The translations under genes were made by a program, and so were the position numbers. The notes under the pieces are model-generated. The model saw only the letters and a list, made by a program, of their open reading frames with translations. It did not search any database and was not told the origin of the DNA. This document shows, in pieces, positions 23,287-32,263 of a DNA stretch of 64,000 nt (position 1 is its first letter; every line of letters starts with the position of its first letter). The DNA is from Candidatus Kuenenia stuttgartensis (GTDB lineage Bacteria > Planctomycetota > Planctomycetia > Gemmatales > Gemmataceae): positions 1 through 64,000 of the forward strand of contig CAMCLK010000001.1 of assembly GCA_945875585.1 (NCBI GenBank), read 5' to 3'.

Positions 23287-23439
23287 GAATCGTGTGTCCT
23301 TGTTCCGTTGGAAAAGTGTGCCGAGTATGCCCAGACTGCCGGGTGGGAAGCGAGGCCAGATTGACCCGGAAGGGCCCTGCCAATTAAGGTTGTTCACCTC
23401 GGGCAGCACTACTTGGCAGACTAATGGAGGGATATCCCC

Positions 23440-25431
23440 ATGACGGCGATCATCCCGCTTGTATTGCTGGTGGTAGGCCAGGCCACCGCGCCGCCGTTGC
23501 CGGTAGCTGTTCCCGATCTACCCACAGATCCTGCGCGCCTGCGCGAAATGCTGCGCGACCGCGCCCAGCCCCGCCTTCAGGCTCAAGCCGCACTCGTTCT
23601 GTTGCAACTCAATGCTGCTGATGCCGACGCTGTCATTCGCCAGGGGCTTGAACAGTCGGAAGATCCGGAAATGTTTTTGGTTCTGGCTTCTGCCATTCGC
23701 CTAGCACGCGACAGCAGGTATGCCGAGGAACTGGTGCGTGCGCTGGCGCGTCAACGTGCCATTGAACGCGCAGGTGCCGCTGAAGCTTTGGCTGCACTCA
23801 TCGACCAGCGTCTGGTGCTGCGTCTCCGCCAGATTACCGACGATCCGCGTGCCGATGTCCGCTCGCGCATTGCGGCGATCGGTTGCCTTGGTCGCAGTGG
23901 CAGGCGGGTTGCTGTCGAGCCGTTGATTGCCGGGTTGGAGTTGGAAGATGAATCGGTGCGTAATGCTGCTGCCGATGCCTTGGCGGAGCTTTCGGGATGG
24001 CGCTATGGCGTCGATGCAGCCAAGTGGCGAGGGTGGTGGGACAGGCACCGTGATATTCCCAACGAACGCTGGCTTGAAATGCGGTTGTCGTTTCAGAACA
24101 GCCGTGTTTCCAGATTGGAAAGCGAGCTGGAAAATGCGCGCGGTCAGACAGTTCGTTTGCACCAGCAGCTCTATGCGCGGTTGGGTGGGGCAGAGCGTCT
24201 AGTCTATATACCGTCGCTATTAGATCATGAAGACCCGGCGGTACGCTTACTGGCAGTCGGTTGGGCCCAGGAAATGCTGGCTTCGCCCGATCAGGGAGTC
24301 CAAAGATCGCTGGGGCCTCTTTTATTGCGGCTTACTGCCGACCCTGCTTTGGAAGTGCAGCGCGCCGCGGTGCTGGCTTTAGGCCGTTTGCAAGATCCCG
24401 CTGCCTTGGTTCGATTACTGGCGTTGGTGACGGCACCGGCGCCAACCATACGGGCGGCAGTGGCGCGGGCCTTGTCTCAGCAGGCCCGGCAGGCATCTCC
24501 CGATGCCGCAATACGTACCAATCAGGTGCTGGGTGCACTGGGCCGGCTTCTTGAAGATCCCATTCTTGAAGTTGTGGTGGAAGCCGCTGAAGACTTGGGA
24601 GGCCTTGGTGTGCCTGAATCCTGGCCCGTGCTGACCGGGCTATTGCGGCATCCGGGTGAATCGGTACGCAAAGCCGCGGCTCAGGCACTGGAGCGTGTGG
24701 CGCAACCTACCGCGCTTGATCAGATCCTGCGCGGGCTAGACGACCCTTCCGGGGCCGTGCGTTTCAGCCTTGTGGGCGCCCTTGGAAATATGGCTGTTTC
24801 TACCACATCCGTTCTTGCGGCTGTCGATTTGACTCGGGTGCTGGCACGTCTGGAAGTTACTCTGCTCAAAGATCCAGAGCCCACGGTAAGGGCCCGTGCT
24901 GCCACGGCGCTGGGTGAATGCGGCTCCGCGCCACTATTGCCGGTGATGTGGCGAGCCTGTCAGGCGGGGGAGGATGTTCGAGTTCAGGAAAAAGCCTGGT
25001 TAGCCATGATCGATATCCTTGCTCGGGGCCGTCAGGTCGCCTTGGTAACAGAATGGGACCGCAACCTGATGGAAGCGAAGCAATCTGCAAGAAGGATCCA
25101 GTTACTTACAGAAGTTCTGGCGCGATGGCAAAGAAGGCCCGAGGCGCGTGCCGATCAGGTGCACCTGCAAGATTTGCTGGTTCCGGTGGCTTTGGAACAA
25201 GGCAAGTGGACCATGGCATTGCCTGTTTTGCGAGATGTCTTAGCAAGGCAGGCAACACCAACGGAGCAGCAGACGCGGTTGCGGTGGTTGCTCCAGGCCG
25301 CTGAACAGGCCTATGCGGAGGGCAATAAAGGAGAAGCGTTGCGTGCCGCGCAGGATGGTCTGACTTTTGCTCCCAAAGGAAGCCCGCTGATTCAGTCGTT
25401 CGAGCAGGTGGTGCGTCGGGCGGGAACGTAG
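23440..25431 (+). CDS. Secreted HEAT-repeat protein
   Basis: 663 aa, with a hydrophobic signal (MTAIIPLVLLVVGQATA) followed by about ten helical HEAT-like repeats across two blocks (about 30-190 and 245-535), e.g. VRNAAADALAELSGWRYG and VRKAAAQALERVAQPTAL. They are interrupted by a coiled-coil section (about 215-240) and end in a TPR-like tail. HEAT arrays are protein-binding scaffolds; PBS-lyase-type HEAT proteins are highly expanded in planctomycetes. The binding partner is unknown. GGAGGG lies 8 bases before the ATG. Confidence 0.82.
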   Translation: MTAIIPLVLLVVGQATAPPLPVAVPDLPTDPARLREMLRDRAQPRLQAQAALVLLQLNAADADAVIRQGLEQSEDPEMFLVLASAIRLARDSRYAEELVRALARQRAIERAGAAEALAALIDQRLVLRLRQITDDPRADVRSRIAAIGCLGRSGRRVAVEPLIAGLELEDESVRNAAADALAELSGWRYGVDAAKWRGWWDRHRDIPNERWLEMRLSFQNSRVSRLESELENARGQTVRLHQQLYARLGGAERLVYIPSLLDHEDPAVRLLAVGWAQEMLASPDQGVQRSLGPLLLRLTADPALEVQRAAVLALGRLQDPAALVRLLALVTAPAPTIRAAVARALSQQARQASPDAAIRTNQVLGALGRLLEDPILEVVVEAAEDLGGLGVPESWPVLTGLLRHPGESVRKAAAQALERVAQPTALDQILRGLDDPSGAVRFSLVGALGNMAVSTTSVLAAVDLTRVLARLEVTLLKDPEPTVRARAATALGECGSAPLLPVMWRACQAGEDVRVQEKAWLAMIDILARGRQVALVTEWDRNLMEAKQSARRIQLLTEVLARWQRRPEARADQVHLQDLLVPVALEQGKWTMALPVLRDVLARQATPTEQQTRLRWLLQAAEQAYAEGNKGEALRAAQDGLTFAPKGSPLIQSFEQVVRRAGT

Positions 25432-25492
25432 AAAGGTTTGACCATCAAACCAGTATCCAAACATTGCACAGTAGAATCAGCAAAAACATTTC

Positions 25493-25521
25493 AAGTATGG
25501 GCTCGCAGGAAGCCCATGCTT
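25493..25521. terminator. Stem-loop between convergent genes
   Basis: AAGTATGGGCT and AGCCCATGCTT form an 11-bp stem with one G-T pair and a 7-base loop, about 50 bases from the cadherin-like gene stop and 60 from the HEAT gene stop. It is probably a bidirectional terminator; the minus-strand side is followed by an A/T-rich stretch ending TTTTT. Confidence 0.5.
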
Positions 25522-25571
25522 AACAATGCCATGCTGGGCCTGAGCAATTAATGTAATTTTGTCGTTTTCTG

Positions 25572-28500
25572 TCAGGCTACAAAGCCTGTCAGATTGATTG
25601 AATTGGCGCTACTCAGCAGGTTTCCAGCTCGGTCTACAACACGAGATCCAGCAACCATACTTGTGGTGTCCAACCCAATAGTGATAGCGCCAGGTGCCGC
25701 CACACGGAACCGAAATCCCCATCCAGACCGTGACCCTGTCACATGGACTGTCACAGGTATCCCGTTAAGGGTTACGTTGATCATGGCTGGTTTAAAATTT
25801 GTGACCATTTCGCTGAAGACAACACTGACATTGACAAACTGACCAACCGCACCGCTTCCGCTGGTTATTTCAAGGATTGCCGTGGGAGCTTTGGCGTCAC
25901 GCGTCCAGCGTAGAATGGCCGATTCCTTAAAGGAGTTGCCATAAGTGTCTGTAATCGCACCATCATTAAGCCTGATAGAAACCTCGCCTGAATCGGTGGG
26001 AGATCCCGAAGAATTGATGGTGGCATCCACTAGGATGGTGCGTCCAACAATGTCTACACTCGTGATGGTGCATCCAACCACAGCAAAATCATAAGGCGAT
26101 GTAAGGTTAACACTTCCTGCATCGATATCCTGCGGAAACGTGAAAACGAGGTCATTAAGTGCTGTGGTGCTTCCGGAAATGAACCCCGTGGGGTTGGTGC
26201 CACTACTTATGCGCGGTGTGAGAGAGGTGGACCTGAAGACAGATATGGTCTGGGTCGTGGAAGGCAGACTGTTGGGTCCATTCCATCCCCCTTTGACAAG
26301 GGATGTCACAGTAACCGGTGCTGAACCGATGCTAGGCTGAATGACAACTTCAAATTTAAGGGGGTTCGAGCTGTCTTGTGTTACTGACATCACTTTGGCT
26401 TTGGTCACCAGAAAATCCTTGGTAGATGGATTTTTGGTAGGCGTGGCACTGTAATTGGCGATGTATGTGAGTTGGGTATCGCGGGATTTGGTGCCACCGC
26501 TAGTAGTGATTTCGTCGGATTTCAAGGCCCACGACACAGATGCTTCAGTGGCATCGGTTACTGTCACAGCCATGTCTTTGGTTGCGATATTGGTGCCGTC
26601 GCTGACCCTAACTGTGACCAGATAAACGTTATTGGCGCCACTGTCTGTCGGTGCTTCGAAATTAGGAGCGGTGGTGAATGTCAGGTTGCCTGAACTTGAA
26701 ATGGAAAACTTTGATCCATCGATATTGTTGCCGGTGTAGGTGTTGAGAATGGAGTAAGTGAACGTTGTGTTGGCATCGGTATCGGTTGCAGTGACTGGAA
26801 TAACGGCTGTTGTATTTTCTGGAACTGAGGTGGTGGCAGCACTGGTGATAACGGGCGCGGCTTCGTTGACGTTGGTGACCGTAACAATAATATCTCGTGT
26901 CACATTGTTGGTGCCATCACTAACCACGAGGGTAATCAGGTATGTGTTGTTGGCATCGCTGTCGGTTGGCGCTTCGAAGTTAGGTGCTGACTTAAATGTT
27001 AGCACCCCCAAATCAGAAAGGTTGAACTTGTTGCCATCCGCGTTTCCGTCGGAATAGGTACTGGGAATGGAATACGTAAGTATTGCCCCCGCATCCTGAT
27101 CTGTTGCAGCAGGATTAAGGACCTGTGATGTGTTTTCAGCGACGGAAATGGAGCCTGGAACCACAGGCGCTTCGTTGACAGGGGTTACAGTAACGGTGAT
27201 GTTGCGTGTCACCGTAAAGGTTCCATCACTTACCTGAACTGTGACCAGATAGATGTTGTCTGAACCATTGTCCGTTGGCGCTTCAAAGTTTGGAGCAGCG
27301 GCGAAAGTAAGAATGCCGGTGCTTGATATTCTAAATTTGGAACCATCAACATTGGCGCCGGTGGTGACGGCCGGAATGGAATAGGTGAGGCCAGCATTGG
27401 CATCAGCATCTGTCGAAGTGAAAGTCAGGACTGTTCCTGAGGTGTTTTCCGCCACGGTGGCTGTAACAACGATAGGTACGTTTGGGGGGATCTCATCGAT
27501 ATTGGTCACGGTCACGATGATATTTTGGGTGACATCTGTGCTGCCATCGGAGACCTTGACAGTAACCAAATAGACGTTGTTGGAATCGGTGTCGGTGCGC
27601 ACCTCAAAATCAGGTGCCGTAATAAATGTCAGAACGCCTGAATCGGAAATCGCGAATTTCGACCTATCGGCGTTGGCAGGACTATCCGTGGTAGAAATTG
27701 AATAGGAGAGAGCAGTTCCAGCGTCTGGATCTGTTGCCAGAACTGTTAATACTGCCGTGGTGTTTTCTGGAACAGTGGCGTTGGCGGGGCTGGAAAATGT
27801 GGTTGGTTCGTTGACATTGGTGACAGTGACAATGATATTCTGCGCGGTTGAATTGAATCCATCGGAAACCGTCACAGTGACAAGGTATGTGTTGTTGGAA
27901 TCGTTATCGGAAGGCGATTCGAAATTGCGACCCGTGACAAATGCAAGGGCACCGGTATTTGAGATGGTGAACTTGCTGCCATCCAGATTTCCTCCGGTGT
28001 AGTTGGTGGAGATCGAGTAAATAAGAGTACCGGAGTTAGAATCGGTATCCGTTGCCGTCACCGTGAGAACGGCTGTTGTGTTCTCAGGAATACTTTTGGT
28101 GTTTGAGCTGGTAAATGTGGGCGCGACTTCATCGATATTGGCAACTGTCACCGTAATGTTTTGAATAACAAGATTGGTGCCATCGGAGACCTGCACCGAT
28201 ACAAGATAACTGTTATTGGTGTCGCTGTCGGAAGGCGCCTCAAAATTGGGTGCTGCCACGAATGTCAGAACGCCAGAACTGGAGACTGCAAACTTTGCCC
28301 CATCTACATTGTTACCGGTGTAGGTGCTGGGTATGGAGTACGTGAGTGTCGCGCCACCATCTGGATCCGTTGCTCGCACTGTTTGGACCGAAGTGGAGTT
28401 TTCGATCGTATTGGCGGTGGTCGCGCTTGTGAATGTTGGTGCTTCATTGACGTTGGTGACAGTGATGGTAAGGTTTTGTGTAACCGTGTTTATGCCATCT

Positions 28501-28883
28501 TTCACTTGAATGGCGACTAAATAGACGTTGTCGGCGTCATTATCTGTTGGTGCTTCATAATTAGGGGCGGCTTTAAATGATATAATTCCGGATCCTGTTA
28601 TTGAAAATTTGCCTCCGTCTATATTCGTGCCCGTTTTACTGGCCTTGATTGAATAGGTAAGTGTCGAGCCTGGATCGCTATCGGTGGCTGTTGCGGATAG
28701 CACAGCGGTGGTATTTTCCGGAACAGATACCGTTGCCACTGATGTAAAAACAGGCGATGCAGGTGTCAGTCGGTCTTCTAATGTTTGCAGTTCTAGCCGC
28801 AACCTATTGGCAGATAATGTGTTGCGAGTGAAACGAGTGAGGGCATTGCCCCAAAATGGGAGCAATTGAGCGAGCTTCAGCAT
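25572..28883 (-). CDS. Large extracellular cadherin-like repeat protein
   Basis: 1103 aa. The N-terminus carries LQTLEDRLTPASP, the LEDRLTP-type motif of planctomycete extracellular proteins (Planc_extracel family). Seven tandem cadherin-like repeats of about 105 aa follow (about 44-785), each with PENTTAV-, APNFEAPTD-, YLVTVQVSDGT- and TVTVTNVNE-type segments. The C-terminal 300 aa are a different Ig-like part, including DAKAPTAILEITSGSG and a bacterial-Ig-like beta region. It is probably a surface adhesion or matrix protein, with Ca sites at the acidic repeat junctions (inference). Base composition looks lower in G+C than its neighbours. GAGGAT lies 6 bases before the ATG. Confidence 0.85.
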   Translation of the reverse strand: MLKLAQLLPFWGNALTRFTRNTLSANRLRLELQTLEDRLTPASPVFTSVATVSVPENTTAVLSATATDSDPGSTLTYSIKASKTGTNIDGGKFSITGSGIISFKAAPNYEAPTDNDADNVYLVAIQVKDGINTVTQNLTITVTNVNEAPTFTSATTANTIENSTSVQTVRATDPDGGATLTYSIPSTYTGNNVDGAKFAVSSSGVLTFVAAPNFEAPSDSDTNNSYLVSVQVSDGTNLVIQNITVTVANIDEVAPTFTSSNTKSIPENTTAVLTVTATDTDSNSGTLIYSISTNYTGGNLDGSKFTISNTGALAFVTGRNFESPSDNDSNNTYLVTVTVSDGFNSTAQNIIVTVTNVNEPTTFSSPANATVPENTTAVLTVLATDPDAGTALSYSISTTDSPANADRSKFAISDSGVLTFITAPDFEVRTDTDSNNVYLVTVKVSDGSTDVTQNIIVTVTNIDEIPPNVPIVVTATVAENTSGTVLTFTSTDADANAGLTYSIPAVTTGANVDGSKFRISSTGILTFAAAPNFEAPTDNGSDNIYLVTVQVSDGTFTVTRNITVTVTPVNEAPVVPGSISVAENTSQVLNPAATDQDAGAILTYSIPSTYSDGNADGNKFNLSDLGVLTFKSAPNFEAPTDSDANNTYLITLVVSDGTNNVTRDIIVTVTNVNEAAPVITSAATTSVPENTTAVIPVTATDTDANTTFTYSILNTYTGNNIDGSKFSISSSGNLTFTTAPNFEAPTDSGANNVYLVTVRVSDGTNIATKDMAVTVTDATEASVSWALKSDEITTSGGTKSRDTQLTYIANYSATPTKNPSTKDFLVTKAKVMSVTQDSSNPLKFEVVIQPSIGSAPVTVTSLVKGGWNGPNSLPSTTQTISVFRSTSLTPRISSGTNPTGFISGSTTALNDLVFTFPQDIDAGSVNLTSPYDFAVVGCTITSVDIVGRTILVDATINSSGSPTDSGEVSIRLNDGAITDTYGNSFKESAILRWTRDAKAPTAILEITSGSGAVGQFVNVSVVFSEMVTNFKPAMINVTLNGIPVTVHVTGSRSGWGFRFRVAAPGAITIGLDTTSMVAGSRVVDRAGNLLSSANSINLTGFVA

Positions 28884-29038
28884 GGGACGATCCTCGTGGA
28901 CTCGAGGCTTTCAGTTTTCTTTCAGGAATGATGGCACGGATGAGAAGAGAGTGCAATAGGCAAAAAATCATACGAGCCGGAAGATCCGATCGAATGGGGG
29001 CAATTTTTTATTAATGAAGAATGGTAAAGCTAAGAGTC

Positions 29039-30091
29039 TTAATTAAGCGGTGGTACGACCCATACTGTTTTGTTACTGTCATCCGGAATAGGCCCGGAAA
29101 TGTAAGGATTCCGAATACCGGGCAATACCTGTACATCAAACACTTCTTCCACGCCACTGGCGAATTCCAGATGCCCTTCCTGCTTGCCAGTGCGCAAATC
29201 CACAATACCGACTCCGCATTTAAGTTCCTCACGGCGCTCTGCGATGGGAATCCCGCCAAAAACAGAGGTTTCACGGATGCGGCTGAGCCCAACCAACGCG
29301 TAAGATCCAATAAAAGCCAGACCGCGTGTGTAACCGGGGAATCGTGTCACTTCCTGCCATTTTCCAGTATCCGTATCGATGAGTGCCAAAGTTCCCCTTC
29401 CCGAATCGAGCACCCACAATCGCCCACCATGTAAACGGGGTGAGTGTGGCATGGCGAACCCCTGTGCGACCACGTTGCCGGACGGTACTTCTAGCACGCA
29501 CCCAGTGGTGGCTTTGTCTGGCCGCCAACCTCCGGGCGTATTGGTTTGTGCCATTACGGTGACATATCTTGGTATTCCCTGATCAGTTGCCATACCGTTG
29601 AGATGGCAACGATCTTCAGCTGCTAAGGCTGAAATGAAAGGTGGCTTCCAGCGTGGGATAAAGTTGAATTCTTCGCTGATATGGGAAAGGCAGCTGAAGA
29701 GGGTGGTCACCTGCCATAAGCCTACAGGTCCAAATGCCAGTTCGTGGCCATGAACCTCACCCGTGAATCTGCTGGAACGGGTTAGAAAACAAGCATCGTG
29801 AGTACCGGGTTCTCCGACTTGCGGAGCCAAATCGGGCACGTTCAGCATCATCCAGACCTGACGTTTGCTACCGATTGCCAAACGGTTATTCGCAACGGCT
29901 ATACCCATGGCTTGTTCAAACTGGTTAATCGAGAACCGAATCGTGCCCGCATGGGTTCCCACAGCCACCAGTTGACCTGCTTGATACGTGCTAATGAGGA
30001 TTGAAGCGTTGAGCGATTCCAGCAGGCTGGGGAGGTTGCCTGAATGGTTGAATCGGGCTTCGGTCAAATTGGGCTTGGTGGTTTCTGCCAT
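29039..30091 (-). CDS. TIGR03032-family protein (DUF4915)
   Basis: A 350-aa beta-propeller-like protein with the TIGR03032 signatures SILISTYQAGQL, LNGMATDQGIPRYVT, GWRPDKATTG, MPHSPRLHGGRLWVLDSGRG and SYALVGLSRIRET. The family is widespread in planctomycetes and cyanobacteria with unknown role. ATG 30091 is chosen with AAGGG 10 bases upstream; the earlier in-frame ATG at 30112 lies next to no such site. It is divergent from the GT41 gene across 157 bases. Confidence 0.85.
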   Translation of the reverse strand: MAETTKPNLTEARFNHSGNLPSLLESLNASILISTYQAGQLVAVGTHAGTIRFSINQFEQAMGIAVANNRLAIGSKRQVWMMLNVPDLAPQVGEPGTHDACFLTRSSRFTGEVHGHELAFGPVGLWQVTTLFSCLSHISEEFNFIPRWKPPFISALAAEDRCHLNGMATDQGIPRYVTVMAQTNTPGGWRPDKATTGCVLEVPSGNVVAQGFAMPHSPRLHGGRLWVLDSGRGTLALIDTDTGKWQEVTRFPGYTRGLAFIGSYALVGLSRIRETSVFGGIPIAERREELKCGVGIVDLRTGKQEGHLEFASGVEEVFDVQVLPGIRNPYISGPIPDDSNKTVWVVPPLN

Positions 30092-30248
30092 GGTAGTACA
30101 CCCTTGAAACAATGATCGCTTAGTCGACTGAAATTCAGCAATATCAGGTGGCGAACGATAGTGCCCAACACCATCAGCGCAATGATGGATATACTATGAA
30201 ATTAAGAAGTTGGATCGACTAAACACAATTCAGTTACAGGTTCCATTC

Positions 30249-32258
30249 ATGTCTAGTATCGACCCGGTTGTCGTTGCCTTGCAGGCCGTCAAGTCGCATC
30301 CGGATTCCCCTGATGCATTCAACGATTTGGGTATTGCTTATGGCCGTTCCGGGCGAATTGTCGAAGCTGAGCAAGCCTTGAGGCAAGCCGTTTCTTTGCG
30401 CCCTGAACATGCCAATGGTTGGCATAATCTCGGCAATGTTTTGAAAATGCTTAAACGGATCGACGAAGCTGAGCGCGCTTATCTGGTATCTGTGGCGCTT
30501 GCTCCCAACGACGCCGAGTTGCACCTTTCGCTGGGGCTTTTTTGGCGCATGTGCGGCCGAACGATGCAGGCTATGGCAGCACTGGCCAATTCCGTCAGAC
30601 TGTCGCCGCAATGTTTGGATGCGCTCATCGGTTTAGGGGGCATTCTTTCCGATCTGAACCGGCCAGCAGAAGCCTTGCCCTACTTGGAAGCGGCGGCACG
30701 CTTGGACCCGGACCGCTCTCAATTGCAAATGGATCTAGGTTTTGCATACCGTCAGTTGGATCGGGATAATGAAGCTGAGCAGGCGTTTGCCGCTGCCGTG
30801 CGACTGGCTCCTCAAGCTTCAGACAGTCATGCCAATCTGGCCAGCTTGTTTGTAGAGCAGGGTCGATTTGACGAAGCTTTGCGATGTGCTCGTACCGCCA
30901 CAAAGCTTAGTGGCAACAGCCGGCTTCATGTTCTTTCGGCCACCATGATGCCGGTAATCTGCGACTCTGTCGAAGCTATCGAAACAGCCCGCCACCGGTT
31001 TGATGGTGAAACACGTGAAATGCTGGATGCTGGCATCCGGATGGATCCAACTTCATATCCAGTTCCCAACCATTTTTATCTGGCCTATCACGGCCTCGAC
31101 GACCGCGCGCTCATGGAGCGTGCCGCGGCTCTTTCAGATGGTCCGCGTGCCAACCGGATTGAATATGCCAGCCCCCCGGCTCGAGACCGAATCCGAGTGG
31201 GTATCGCATCCAAATTGTTCAAGGCGCACACCATCGGACAGCTCAACCGAGGCTTGATTTCACGGATCAACCGTAAGGAATTTGAAATTGTTGTCGTCAT
31301 GATCGGAGGCTTGACCGACTCGATTTCCACGGAGATTGCTCGTTATGCGGACCAGGTGATCAATGTCATGCCACCAGTTCCTGCCGCCATGAAGGCATTG
31401 GCTGACGCCCAATTCGATATTCTGTTTTATCCGGAAATCGGCATGGATCCGCTCACTTACACGCTGGCTCACAGCCGTCTGGCGCCTGTTCAGGCCATGA
31501 CGTGGGGGCATCCTGAGACATCGGGCCTGCGCACTATACACTATTTTCTGTCCACTAATGACCTAGATCCTCCCGGAAATGATAAATACTATACGGAGCG
31601 TCTGCATCGTCTTCCATGTTTAGGCACGTGGTATGAGAGGCCTGTTCCTCCAACCAATGCCCGTCGCGAGGAGTTTGGGCTGCCAACATCGGGTATTCTG
31701 TTTGGCTGCCCGCAGTCGCTGTTCAAATTCCATCCGGATTTCGATTCCGTTTTGAAGCGGATTCTAGAAGAGGTGCCGGGAAGCTATCTGGTTCTTCTGG
31801 AAGGTACCAAGCCACACTGGCGTGAGTTGTTGCAAGCACGTTTTCAACGAACGCTGGGTCTGCTCGCGGAACGTGTGGTATGGGTTGGGCGTTGCCCGCG
31901 TGATGCGTTCCTGCGCCTGAACGCCTGCTGCGACATCATGCTGGATCCCCTTCATTTTGGAGGAGGAAACACCACCTACGAGGCACTGTCGCTTGGTAAG
32001 CCTGTGGTCACTTGGCCTTCGCAGTTCCTACGGGGCAGGTTGAGTCTGGCCATGTACCGGCAGATGGGTTATCTCGAAATGGTCACGGATAGCGCGGAGG
32101 CGTTTGGAACTATGGCGGTTCGGTTGGCGCGCGATGCCGAATTCCGTAACCACGCCTCAATGACAATCCGTGAGAAATCCGCCGTTTTGTTCCGCGACGA
32201 TGAAGCGGTTCGTGGCGTGGAACAGTTTTTCCGGGAAGCTGCCGGCCGGCAGGTCTGA
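30249..32258 (+). CDS. TPR protein with O-GlcNAc-transferase-like glycosyltransferase domain (GT41)
   Basis: 669 aa: TPRs over about 10-250 (AFNDLGIAYGRSGRIVEAEQ and repeats), then the catalytic GT-B part, with IRVGIASKLFKAHTIG, ILFYPEIGMDPLTYTLAHSR, VQAMTWGHPETSG, FGCPQSLFKFHPDFD and DPLHFGGGNTTYEALSLGKP, all of which match SPINDLY/OGT-type enzymes. It would transfer a sugar, probably GlcNAc-like, to Ser/Thr of proteins. The ATG at 30249 is preferred over an in-frame TTG at 30210. The protein ends 5 bases before the sulfatase stop on the other strand. Confidence 0.86.
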   Translation: MSSIDPVVVALQAVKSHPDSPDAFNDLGIAYGRSGRIVEAEQALRQAVSLRPEHANGWHNLGNVLKMLKRIDEAERAYLVSVALAPNDAELHLSLGLFWRMCGRTMQAMAALANSVRLSPQCLDALIGLGGILSDLNRPAEALPYLEAAARLDPDRSQLQMDLGFAYRQLDRDNEAEQAFAAAVRLAPQASDSHANLASLFVEQGRFDEALRCARTATKLSGNSRLHVLSATMMPVICDSVEAIETARHRFDGETREMLDAGIRMDPTSYPVPNHFYLAYHGLDDRALMERAAALSDGPRANRIEYASPPARDRIRVGIASKLFKAHTIGQLNRGLISRINRKEFEIVVVMIGGLTDSISTEIARYADQVINVMPPVPAAMKALADAQFDILFYPEIGMDPLTYTLAHSRLAPVQAMTWGHPETSGLRTIHYFLSTNDLDPPGNDKYYTERLHRLPCLGTWYERPVPPTNARREEFGLPTSGILFGCPQSLFKFHPDFDSVLKRILEEVPGSYLVLLEGTKPHWRELLQARFQRTLGLLAERVVWVGRCPRDAFLRLNACCDIMLDPLHFGGGNTTYEALSLGKPVVTWPSQFLRGRLSLAMYRQMGYLEMVTDSAEAFGTMAVRLARDAEFRNHASMTIREKSAVLFRDDEAVRGVEQFFREAAGRQV

Positions 32259-32263
32259 TCCAT

